NCBI GenBank assembly: GCA_027030435.1
Contig: JALVEX010000136.1
Location: forward strand, 1-13,369
Direction of reading: 5' to 3'
Source of the DNA: Paracoccaceae bacterium
Lineage (GTDB): Bacteria > Pseudomonadota > Alphaproteobacteria > Rhodobacterales > Rhodobacteraceae
DNA length: 13,369 nt
Positions 1 to 6,322 of this stretch are shown one piece after another. The position numbers and the translations under genes are program-made. Position 1 is the first letter of the stretch. Each line of letters opens with the position of its first letter. Under the pieces are notes generated by a model. The model ran no database searches, was not told the origin of the DNA, and saw only the letters and a list, made by a program, of their open reading frames with translations.

Positions 1-813
1 GCCCTTGGGCTTGCCGGTGGAGCCGGAAGTGTAGAGGATGAAGAGGGGATCCTCGGCGTTCATCTCCTCGGGCGGGCAATCGGGGCTGGCCTCCTGCATC
101 TCGTGCAGCAGATCCACGTCGCGCCCCTCCTCCCAGTGGACGGTGGCGCCCATGTGCTTGACCACGAGGCATTTCACATCGCCATTGCATTGCGCCAGCG
201 CCAGATCGGCATTGGCCTTGAGGGGCGTGACGCGCCCGCCGCGCGGGGCTTCATCGGCGGTGATCAGCACCTTTGCGCCGCAATCGTTGATGCGGCTTGC
301 GAGCGCATCGGGGCTGAAGCCTGCGAACACCACCGAGTGGATGGCGCCGATGCGTGCACAGGCCAGCATGGCAAAGGCCGCTTCCGGGATCATCGGCATG
401 TAGATCACCACCCGATCGCCCTTGCCCACGCCCTGGGCCTTCAGCACATTGGCCATGCGGCTCACCTGATCGTGGAGCTCGCGATAGGTGATCTTGCGCA
501 CCGGATCGGCGGGCTCGTCGGGCTCCCAGATGATCGCCACCTGATCGCCGCGCTTCTCGAGATGGCGGTCTATGCAGTTCTGCGCAACGTTGAGCGTGCC
601 GTCCTCGAACCACTTGATCGAGATGTTGCCCGGCTCGAAGCTGGTGTTCTTCACCTTGGTGAAGGGCTTGATCCAGTCGAGCCGTTTGGCCTGCTCGCCC
701 CAGAAACCATCGGGATCGCTCACCGAGCGCGCATACCATTCCTCGTATTTCTGCGCGTCCACATGGGCGTGTTTCACGAATTCGGGGCTGGGGGGATAGG
801 TTTTCACTTCCAT
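1..813 (-). CDS. acs: Acetyl-CoA synthetase, N-terminal part (cut by window edge)
   Basis: Acs activates acetate with ATP and CoA to acetyl-CoA through an acetyl-AMP intermediate, in the cytoplasm. The first 271 residues are present; the family is about 650 aa long, so the adenylation core and C-terminal lid lie outside the window. Reading from ATG 813, the protein shows the Acs N-terminal fold (FWGEQAKRLDW at 37-47, NCIDRHLEKRGD at 79-90), the Acs-typical VVFAGFSPDALASRI (161-175), and the AMP-binding P-loop YTSGSTGKPKG (261-271) exactly at the window edge. These features fit Acs better than propionyl-CoA synthetase. The start has a GGAAGGA ribosome site 7-8 nt upstream. It lies 53 nt downstream of livF on the same strand with no obvious terminator between, so it is probably the last seen gene of the transporter operon. 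Function is near certain from sequence; co-transcription is inferred. Confidence 0.95.
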   Translation of the reverse strand, partial: MEVKTYPPSPEFVKHAHVDAQKYEEWYARSVSDPDGFWGEQAKRLDWIKPFTKVKNTSFEPGNISIKWFEDGTLNVAQNCIDRHLEKRGDQVAIIWEPDEPADPVRKITYRELHDQVSRMANVLKAQGVGKGDRVVIYMPMIPEAAFAMLACARIGAIHSVVFAGFSPDALASRINDCGAKVLITADEAPRGGRVTPLKANADLALAQCNGDVKCLVVKHMGATVHWEEGRDVDLLHEMQEASPDCPPEEMNAEDPLFILYTSGSTGKPKG

Positions 814-849
814 GTCTTCATCCTTCCTGCGGGGCCGCTTTTGCGGTCT

Positions 850-868
850 TTGAATGTCCTTGAATGTC
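850..868. repeat. Tandem 9-bp direct repeat in the livF-acs gap
   Basis: TTGAATGTC occurs at 850-858 and again at 860-868, separated by one base. The second copy overlaps the livF stop codon. Next to it (835-846) is a small 4-bp hairpin, CCGC-TTTT-GCGG, which is too weak and lacks a T-run on the minus strand, so it is not a terminator. The repeat may be a small duplication; I see no functional evidence for it. Confidence 0.4.
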
Positions 869-1607
869 AGATGGCGAGATATTCGGCCCGAAGATCTTCG
901 TTATCAAGCACTTCCTGCGCGAGGCCGTCAAACACCACCTGGCCGGTATCGAGGATCACCGCGCGATCGGCGAGTTTCAGCGCGGCGATGGCGTTCTGTT
1001 CGACAATCACCGTGGTGATGCCCTGCTCGCGGATCAGATGCAGGGTCTTTTCGATCTCCTGCACGATCACCGGCGCGAGGCCCTCGTAGGGCTCGTCCAG
1101 CAGCAGCACCTTGATGTCGCGTGCCAGCGCCCGGGCGATCGCCAGCATCTGCTGTTCGCCCCCCGAGAGGGTGATCCCCTCCTGCCCGCGGCGCTCGCGC
1201 AGGCGCGGGAAGAGATCGTAGATCCGTTCGAGCGACCACCCGGTGGGTTCGGCGATGCGGGCCAGTTCGAGGTTTTCCTCCACCGTGAGGCCGGGGATGA
1301 TGCGCCGGTCCTCGGGCACCAGCTGGCAGCCGGCGCGCGCCGCCTCGAAGGATCTCATCTCGTGCAGCTTCTGGTGATCGAGCCAGATTTCCCCATGCGT
1401 CACCATGGGCTCGTCGAGGCGGGCGATGGCGCGCAGGGTGCTTGTCTTGCCGGCGCCGTTCCTGCCCAGAAGCGCGAGGATCTCGCCTTCATGCACGTTG
1501 AAGCTCACCCCCTGCACGATGTAGCTCTCGCCGTAATAGGCGTGGATGTCCCAGACCGAGAAGAAGGCGGGTTCGGGGTGGGTTACCGTTTTCGTCATGA
1601 TTGCCAT
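867..1607 (-). CDS. livF: Liv-type ABC transporter ATP-binding protein LivF
   Basis: This is one of two cytoplasmic ATPases that power a branched-chain-amino-acid-family (HAAT) importer. Its 246 aa is close to the family's usual 235-245. It shows Walker A GRNGAGKT (48-55), the Q-loop region (QLVPEDR, 95-101), a canonical signature LSGGEQQ (148-154), Walker B VLLLDEP with catalytic Glu 172, and then YEGLAP. At the H-loop position it has VEQN (202-205) instead of His, which is normal for LivF. An upstream in-frame extension to 1757 exists, but it overlaps livG and reads as low-quality Arg/Ser-rich sequence. ATG 1607 has AGGGA about 7 nt upstream and is preferred; ATG 1598 is the alternative. 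It begins 10 nt after livG ends. The transported compound cannot be read from this subunit. Confidence 0.93.
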   Translation of the reverse strand: MAIMTKTVTHPEPAFFSVWDIHAYYGESYIVQGVSFNVHEGEILALLGRNGAGKTSTLRAIARLDEPMVTHGEIWLDHQKLHEMRSFEAARAGCQLVPEDRRIIPGLTVEENLELARIAEPTGWSLERIYDLFPRLRERRGQEGITLSGGEQQMLAIARALARDIKVLLLDEPYEGLAPVIVQEIEKTLHLIREQGITTVIVEQNAIAALKLADRAVILDTGQVVFDGLAQEVLDNEDLRAEYLAI

Positions 1608-1617
1608 GGCGTTTTCC

Positions 1618-2376
1618 CTATACTTCCGCCGTGCCGAGATAGGCCTCGCGCACCTTCGGATTGCCCTTGATGTTTTCCGGCGTGTCCTCGACGATCGGCG
1701 TGCCCTGGGCCAGAACGGTGATGCGCTGGGCGAGCGAGAACACCACGTGCATGTCATGCTCGATGATCACCATGGTGATGGCGCGCTTCTCGTGGATCTC
1801 CTTCAGAAGGTCGATGGTGCTGTTCGTGTTGGCGCGGGCCATGCCGGCGGTGGGTTCGTCGAGCAGCAGGAGCTTGGGCTCCTGCACGAGGCACATGGCC
1901 ATCTCGAGGCGGCGCTTGTCGCCGCGCGAAAGCGCCGCGGCATGGGCATGGCGCTTGTCGGCCATGTTCACGTCCTCGAGGATCCGCTCTGCCATTTCGA
2001 TCATCGCCGCCTCGCGCTCCACCGTTTCGAAGGCGTGCATCCTGAACACGCCGTCACGGTGGGCAAAGCATGGGATCAGCACGTTTTCGAGCACCGTCAG
2101 ATCGCCGAAGATCTCCGGTGTCTGGAAAACGCGGCTGATGCCCATCTGGTTGATCTCGTAGGGCTTGCGCCCGAGCACCGATTTGCCGTCGAACATCACG
2201 CTGCCGGTATCGGGGATGAGCTTGCCCACGAGCACGTTGAGAAGCGTTGACTTGCCCGCCCCGTTCGGCCCGATGATCGCGTGAACGGTGTTTTCCCGCA
2301 CGCTGAGATTGACATCCTTCAGCGCGTGCAGGCCGCCGAAGCTCTTGTTGACGTTCTTGACTTCGAGAATACCCAT
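1618..2376 (-). CDS. livG: Liv-type ABC transporter ATP-binding protein LivG
   Basis: This is the second ATPase of the importer, and it should pair with LivF beneath the LivH/LivM membrane dimer. The 252 aa matches the family. Walker A is GPNGAGKST (36-44), the Q-loop lies in VFQTPEIFG (83-91), Walker B is LLLLDEP (169-175) with Glu 174, and the H-loop His 207 sits in EHDMHVVF. The signature is LSRGD (149-153) instead of the textbook LSGGQ; LivG proteins often deviate here, so activity is still expected. The C-terminal TPENIKGNPKVREAYLG is the usual LivG ending. ATG 2376 is preceded by GAGGAGA and AAGGA. The gene lies 15 nt after livM and 10 nt before livF, so it is clearly co-transcribed. 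Confidence 0.93.
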   Translation of the reverse strand: MGILEVKNVNKSFGGLHALKDVNLSVRENTVHAIIGPNGAGKSTLLNVLVGKLIPDTGSVMFDGKSVLGRKPYEINQMGISRVFQTPEIFGDLTVLENVLIPCFAHRDGVFRMHAFETVEREAAMIEMAERILEDVNMADKRHAHAAALSRGDKRRLEMAMCLVQEPKLLLLDEPTAGMARANTNSTIDLLKEIHEKRAITMVIIEHDMHVVFSLAQRITVLAQGTPIVEDTPENIKGNPKVREAYLGTAEV

Positions 2377-2391
2377 GTCCTTCGTCTCTCC

Positions 2392-3615
2392 TCACTCGGC
2401 TGCAGGCGGGGTGGAGGGGGAGGTGTGGGCGGTTTCTTCTCCGCCCCCGGCGCCGCCTTCCCCCTTGCCGCCGCGCCGGCGCAGCAGGCGCGCGATGCGC
2501 TGCCCGCCCTCGACAAGCCCGCCGGGCAGGAAGGCCACCACCAGCATGAACACGAGCCCGAGCGTCAGCGCCCAGCCCTCGCCGGTGAAGCGCGAAAGGA
2601 TCCAAACCACCGCATTCTCGAGCCCGTCGGGCAGGAAGGAGAACCAGTCATGCAGAACGTTTTCGTTGATCTTGGAGAAGATGTTCTCGAGATACTTGAT
2701 CGTGCCCGCGCCGAGCACCGGGCCCATGAGCGTGCCGGCGCCGCCGAGGATGGTCATGATCACCACCTCGCCGCCTACCGTCCACTGCATGCGCTCGGCG
2801 CCGGCAAGCGGATCCATGGCCGCCATCAGCCCGCCGGCGAGTCCCGCATACATGCCGGAGATCACGAAGGCGGCGAGCGTGTAGGGCTTGGGGTTCAGGC
2901 CGGTGTAGTTCATCCGCTGCTGATTGGCCTTCACCGCGCGCAGCATCAGCCCGAAGGGCGAGCGGAAGATGCGCAGCGAGATGTAGAAGGCGAGGATGGC
3001 GAAGGCGGCGCAGAAGTAATAGCCGACATTGAAGGTGAAGAGATGATCGCCGATCTCGAGCCGCCAGGAGCGGCTGAGCTCGAGGCCGAAGAGATTGGGA
3101 TAATCGGCAGCGCCCGGCCCGTCGAGGATGCGCGGATCGGTGGGGCGCACCTGCAGGCCGGTTTCGCCGTTGGTGAGAGGTGTCAGCACCGAATAGGCGA
3201 GCCGGTAGGCCATTTCGGCCATGGCGAGGGTCAGGATCGAGAAGTAGATCCCAGAGCGGCGCAGCGAGATCCAGCCGATCAGCAGCGCCAGCAGCCCCGA
3301 CATGATCACCGCGAGGATCACCGCGGGAAAGACGTTGAGCGTGAGCAGCTTGAACATCCACACCGCCGCATAGGAGCCCACCCCGAGAAAGGCCGCATGG
3401 CCGAAGGAGAGGTAGCCCGTGAGGCCGAAGAGGATGTTGAAGCCGATGGCGAAGATGCCGAAGATCGCCACCTTGGCCATCAGATCGGGATAGCCGCCGT
3501 TGAACTGAGCCAGCGGGCTGGTTTCGCCGAAGGGCTGCATCAGGAAGGGGGTGAAGAGCGTCAGGGCGATGACGATCAGGAAGAAGGTGGTGTCTTTGCG
3601 GTTAAGTCCGAGCAT
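2392..3615 (-). CDS. livM: Liv-type ABC transporter permease LivM
   Basis: This is an inner-membrane permease of the importer (BPD_transp_2 type). Its 407 aa includes many hydrophobic segments, for example around residues 10-26, 47-65, 96-116, 200-214, 246-266, 284-302 and 347-365. Family landmarks are GYLSFGHAAFLGVGSY (67-82) and the cytoplasmic coupling region FGLMLRAVKANQQR (221-234), which docks on the ATPases. It ends with LPGGLVEGG and then a hydrophilic Gly/Glu/Pro-rich tail (about 379-407, GGKGEGGAGGG then TPPAAE) that is not part of the permease fold. The start ATG 3615 has a strong GGAGGA site. Only 3 nt separate it from livH, which implies translational coupling. A 594-aa open frame on the opposite strand is a GC artefact. 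Confidence 0.92.
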   Translation of the reverse strand: MLGLNRKDTTFFLIVIALTLFTPFLMQPFGETSPLAQFNGGYPDLMAKVAIFGIFAIGFNILFGLTGYLSFGHAAFLGVGSYAAVWMFKLLTLNVFPAVILAVIMSGLLALLIGWISLRRSGIYFSILTLAMAEMAYRLAYSVLTPLTNGETGLQVRPTDPRILDGPGAADYPNLFGLELSRSWRLEIGDHLFTFNVGYYFCAAFAILAFYISLRIFRSPFGLMLRAVKANQQRMNYTGLNPKPYTLAAFVISGMYAGLAGGLMAAMDPLAGAERMQWTVGGEVVIMTILGGAGTLMGPVLGAGTIKYLENIFSKINENVLHDWFSFLPDGLENAVVWILSRFTGEGWALTLGLVFMLVVAFLPGGLVEGGQRIARLLRRRGGKGEGGAGGGEETAHTSPSTPPAAE

Positions 3616-3618
3616 GGC

Positions 3619-4650
3619 TCAATCCTCCATCACGCCGCGCTTGCCCAGAAGCCCGCGCGGGCGCAGCAGCAGCACGACGATGGCCGTGAGATAGATGATG
3701 ATCTGATCGATGCCGGGCAGGGCGTCCTTGATCACGTTCATCGAGGCGAAGCTTTCGAGGATGCCGAGAAGGTAGCCCGCGAGCACCGCGCCGGGAAGGC
3801 TGCCCATGCCGCCCACCACCACGACGACGAAGGAGAGCACGAGGAAATCCATGCCCATGTGGTAATTGGGCGAGTTGATCGGCGCATACATCGCCCCCGC
3901 CACCCCGGCCACGATCGCGGCGATGGCGAACATGATGGTGAAGCGCTTGTCGATGTTGATGCCGAGGATCCCCACGGTTTCGCGATCGGCCATGCCGGCG
4001 CGCACCACCATGCCGAAGGTGGTATAGCGCAGGAAGGCGAAAACGGCGGCGAGAATCACGCTTGAGAAGAGGAAATAGACAAGCCGCCAGTAGGGATAGA
4101 CGATCACATTGGGATCAAATCCGAGCAGCACGCCGAAATCGAGCGAACCGGAAAAGGCCTTCGGGGCGGGCACCGGGATCGGGTTGGCGCCGAAGATCTG
4201 TTTCACGATCTCCTGGATCACGATCGCGAGGCCGAAGGTGACGAGGATCTGATCGGCATGCGGGCGCTTGTAGAAATGCTTGATGATGCCCCGTTCCATC
4301 ACCCAGCCGACGAGCGCCATGAAGGGGATGGCCAGAAGAAGCGAGAGGGGCACGGCCCAGTCGATCAGGAGCTGGCCGATGTCATGGCCGAACCACAGCT
4401 CCACATAGGGCGTTTTCACTTCGAGCGGGCGGCCGAGGAAATCCTTCTGCGTGGGATCGATGGTGATCGCCGAAAGCGTGAGGATGCGCTGCATCACCAC
4501 GGCGCAGAAGGCGCCCAGCATGAACAGCGTGCCATGGGCGAAATTCACCACCCCCAGCGTGCCGAAGATCAGCGTGAGCCCGAGGGCGATCAGCGCATAG
4601 GCGCTGCCCTTGTCCAGCCCGTTGATGAATTGGAGTATGATCTGGTCCAT
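3619..4650 (-). CDS. livH: Liv-type ABC transporter permease LivH
   Basis: This is the inner-membrane permease partner of LivM. It has 343 aa, slightly longer than the usual about 300 because of an insertion near 60-95 (TIDPTQKDFLGRPLEVK and following) between the first and next membrane segments. Landmarks are GSAYALIALGLTLIFGTLGV (15-34) followed by NFAHG (36-40), the coupling segment RAGMADRETVGILGIN (217-232), the membrane segment FVVVVVGGMGSLPGAV (274-289), and the terminal RPRGLLG (330-336). ATG 4650 is preceded by a G-rich stretch (GGGCGGGG) and no clean Shine-Dalgarno, unlike its neighbours. It is separated from the upstream binding-protein gene by 79 nt that contain a strong hairpin, so its expression relative to that gene is probably reduced. 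Confidence 0.92.
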   Translation of the reverse strand: MDQIILQFINGLDKGSAYALIALGLTLIFGTLGVVNFAHGTLFMLGAFCAVVMQRILTLSAITIDPTQKDFLGRPLEVKTPYVELWFGHDIGQLLIDWAVPLSLLLAIPFMALVGWVMERGIIKHFYKRPHADQILVTFGLAIVIQEIVKQIFGANPIPVPAPKAFSGSLDFGVLLGFDPNVIVYPYWRLVYFLFSSVILAAVFAFLRYTTFGMVVRAGMADRETVGILGINIDKRFTIMFAIAAIVAGVAGAMYAPINSPNYHMGMDFLVLSFVVVVVGGMGSLPGAVLAGYLLGILESFASMNVIKDALPGIDQIIIYLTAIVVLLLRPRGLLGKRGVMED

Positions 4651-4680
4651 CGTCCCCGCCCGATGAAGTTGCCGCGAAAG

Positions 4681-4706
4681 CCCGGCCGCGCCGGAGCGCG
4701 ACCGGG
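4681..4706 (-). terminator. Intra-operon hairpin (attenuator or mRNA stabiliser) after the binding-protein gene
   Basis: On the minus strand the two 11-nt arms (4706-4696 and 4691-4681) pair completely, with one U-G wobble. They enclose a UCCG loop closed by C-G, a UNCG-type tetraloop of high stability. No T-run follows, so complete intrinsic termination is unlikely. A hairpin directly behind a binding-protein gene is a known way to protect the 5' part of an ABC-operon transcript and give more binding protein than permease. That role is inferred here. Confidence 0.7.
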
Positions 4707-4729
4707 AGTGTCAGTCAGTTGAAGGTGGC

Positions 4730-6076
4730 TCAGTCGCCCGGGTTGCACTCGCCGAGCGTGCCGCCGGCGAACATCGGGTGATCGGGCGCGTATTCCACCT
4801 GCGCGCGCGGCGTCAGTTCGACGATTTCAAGGATGTCGAACTGGTTGGTGGGGTTCTCTTTCCCCTTCATCACCAGCACGTCCTTGAAGCACTGGTGATC
4901 GGCGCCGCGGTAGAAGGTGGGGCCATTGCCCATGCCGTCGAAATCGAAATCCTCGAGGGCTTCGATCACCGCGCAGGGGTTGAAGGAGCCCGCGCGCGCC
5001 ACCGCATCGGCGTAAAGCAGGGTCTGCACATAGCAGGTCTGGGCCGAGTTGGAGGGCGGGCGGCCGTATTTCTCGCCGAAGGACTTGACGAAGGCCTTCG
5101 TGCCCGGGTTGTCAAGCTGCCAGTTCCAGTTCATCGAGCCATAGACGCCCTTGATCGCCTCGCCGGCGCCCTCGGCCATCAGCTCCGAATAGAGCGGCAC
5201 GACGATCTCGAACTGCTTGCCGTTCACGACCTTGTCGCGCAGGCCGAACTGCACGGCTTGCGTGATCGAGTTGATCATGTCGCGGCCGTAGTGGTTGAGC
5301 ACCAGCACATCGGCGCCCGAGTTCAGCACCGGGGTGAGGTAGGAGCTGAAATCGCCCGCGCCCACGGGCGTGCGCACGGTTTTCACCGTCTGCCAGCCCA
5401 CGGCCTCGGTGGCGGCCTTGATCGATTCCTCCTGGGTCCAGCCCCAGGTGTAATCGGCGGTCAGGTGATAGGCCTTGCGATCGGTCCCATAGGCTTTGGC
5501 CAGCACCGGCGCCAGCGCCGCGCCCGACATGTAGGCGTTGAAGAAGTGGCGGAAGCCGTGCTTCTTGCGGTCCTTGCCGGTGGTGTCGTTGGAGTGGGTG
5601 AGGCCGGCCATGAAGATGATGCCCGCCTCCTGGCAGAGGCCCTGAACTGCAATGGCCACGCCCGAGCTTGATCCGCCGTTGATCATGATCACGCCGTCCT
5701 TCTCGATCATCGATTTGGCCGAGGCGCGGGCGGCGTCGGATTTGGTCTGGGTGTCGCCGGTCACGTAGGTGACCTTCTTGCCGAGAAGCCCCGTGCCGTC
5801 GAGCGCCTTCGAGGAGAAGGTGTTGAGCATGCCGCCGTCACCCTCGCCGTTGATATGCTCGACCGCGAGCTTCTGGGCGCGCAGTTCGTCGAGGCCCTCA
5901 TCGGCATAGGGGCCCGATTGCGGCACGTTGAAGCCGAAGGTGACGGTATCGCCCTTGGGCTCGTTGGTGAAGGCCGAGGCCGAGCCGGCGGTGAAGATGG
6001 TGGGCAGGGCAACCCCCGCGCCGGCCACCGCGCCGGTCTTGAGCACGCCGCGGCGTGTGAATCTGGATGTCGTCAT
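4730..6076 (-). CDS. Tat-exported periplasmic substrate-binding protein of the Liv-type ABC transporter
   Basis: This receptor (Peripla_BP_6/LivJ type) captures the substrate and delivers it to LivHM. It has 448 aa. The N-terminus SRFTRRGVLKTG (4-15) carries a twin-arginine motif, followed by a hydrophobic stretch and a cleavage site after SASA (about residue 35), so export through Tat is likely. The mature part begins with the typical VTFGFNVPQSGPYADEG and continues with INGGSSSGVAIAVQ (132-145) and ADVLVLNHYGRD. It contains five cysteines (148, 348, 368, 396, 444), unusually many for this fold. The start is set at ATG 6076 because GGGAGGA lies 6 nt upstream; a start at 6100 would add eight residues before the Tat signal. 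It is the first gene of the operon ending in acs, and divergent from an ScfR-type regulator. The substrate is unknown; a short-chain carboxylate is suggested by context only. Confidence 0.9.
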   Translation of the reverse strand: MTTSRFTRRGVLKTGAVAGAGVALPTIFTAGSASAFTNEPKGDTVTFGFNVPQSGPYADEGLDELRAQKLAVEHINGEGDGGMLNTFSSKALDGTGLLGKKVTYVTGDTQTKSDAARASAKSMIEKDGVIMINGGSSSGVAIAVQGLCQEAGIIFMAGLTHSNDTTGKDRKKHGFRHFFNAYMSGAALAPVLAKAYGTDRKAYHLTADYTWGWTQEESIKAATEAVGWQTVKTVRTPVGAGDFSSYLTPVLNSGADVLVLNHYGRDMINSITQAVQFGLRDKVVNGKQFEIVVPLYSELMAEGAGEAIKGVYGSMNWNWQLDNPGTKAFVKSFGEKYGRPPSNSAQTCYVQTLLYADAVARAGSFNPCAVIEALEDFDFDGMGNGPTFYRGADHQCFKDVLVMKGKENPTNQFDILEIVELTPRAQVEYAPDHPMFAGGTLGECNPGD

Positions 6077-6147
6077 TTCTTTCCTCCCTTCGGGGCGCAC
6101 CTGTAGTGGCGCAGGATTTCCCCGTGGTTTCGGTTTGTGGGTATCCC

Positions 6148-6185
6148 CGGCGCCTCCTCGCGCCGCGGAAAGCCTCCTCAGGCTT
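6148..6185 (-). other. Two adjacent hairpins in the leader of the transporter operon
   Basis: The first hairpin (6170-6185) has a perfect 6-bp stem AAGCCT/AGGCTT with a 4-nt loop. The second (6148-6165) has a perfect 6-bp stem CGGCGC/GCGCCG with a 6-nt loop. Read on the minus strand the loops are GAGG and GAGGAG; both sit within a repeated GAGGAGGC octamer 20 bp apart. On the plus strand the same loops read CCTC and CTCCTC, which resemble anti-Shine-Dalgarno loops. The predicted minus-strand transcript would start at or just before the first hairpin. A control role in the operon's 5' leader is an inference. Confidence 0.5.
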
Positions 6186-6189
6186 GCGC

Positions 6190-6219
6190 ATTATCGCGCC
6201 TGAAATGAAAAAAACGCAA
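6190..6219 (-). promoter_or_regulatory. Candidate promoter of the transporter-acs operon
   Basis: On the minus strand a -10-like GATAAT (6195-6190) lies 18 bp from a -35-like TTGCGT (6219-6214). This predicts a transcript start near 6183 and a leader of about 107 nt before the ATG at 6076. The -10 box matches the consensus at five of six positions; the -35 is weaker. An operator-like element lies directly upstream at 6232-6252. It is judged by eye only. Confidence 0.45.
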
Positions 6220-6231
6220 CAATCCCTTTTG

Positions 6232-6252
6232 ATTGCAAGAAAGTTTTGTAAA
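6232..6252. promoter_or_regulatory. Candidate ScfR-family operator
   Basis: Two half-sites, ATTGCAAG (6232-6239) and TTTGTAAA (6245-6252), are separated by 5 bp. They match TTTGCAAA at 6 and 7 of 8 positions. From memory, TTTGCAAA-N4-TTTGCAAA is the motif reported for the ScfR member PccR of Rhodobacter sphaeroides, and the related RamB uses a similar sequence. Further TGTAAA/TTGGTAAA copies follow at 6271-6284, including a TAAATT direct repeat (6273-6278, 6281-6286). The element is centred about 59 bp upstream of the predicted minus-strand start and 80 bp upstream of the regulator's ATG, so it could serve both genes. Spacing differs by 1 bp from the remembered motif. Confidence 0.5.
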
Positions 6253-6322
6253 GATATGCACAGCGCGGCCTGTAAATTGGTAAATTACTTTTCAGGCCGG
6301 GCGGGGAGAGGTTCATAAGGCA

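Noticed and set aside
833..848. Terminator hairpin between livF and acs
   Set aside because: On the transcribed strand the stem is only 4 bp with an A-C mismatch and an AAAA loop, and no T-run follows.
103..1089. 328-codon open frame on the plus strand
   Set aside because: It overlaps acs and livF on the opposite strand and has no motif; acs reads perfectly through the region.
1608..1757. Longer LivF start at 1757
   Set aside because: It would add 50 Arg/Ser-rich residues overlapping livG; ATG 1607 has a good ribosome site and gives family length.
2281..4065. 594-codon open frame on the plus strand
   Set aside because: It lies antisense to livM and livH, and its product is a low-complexity His/Glu/Asp/Arg mixture typical of the mirror frame of GC-rich genes. 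The minus strand encodes clear permeases with ribosome sites.
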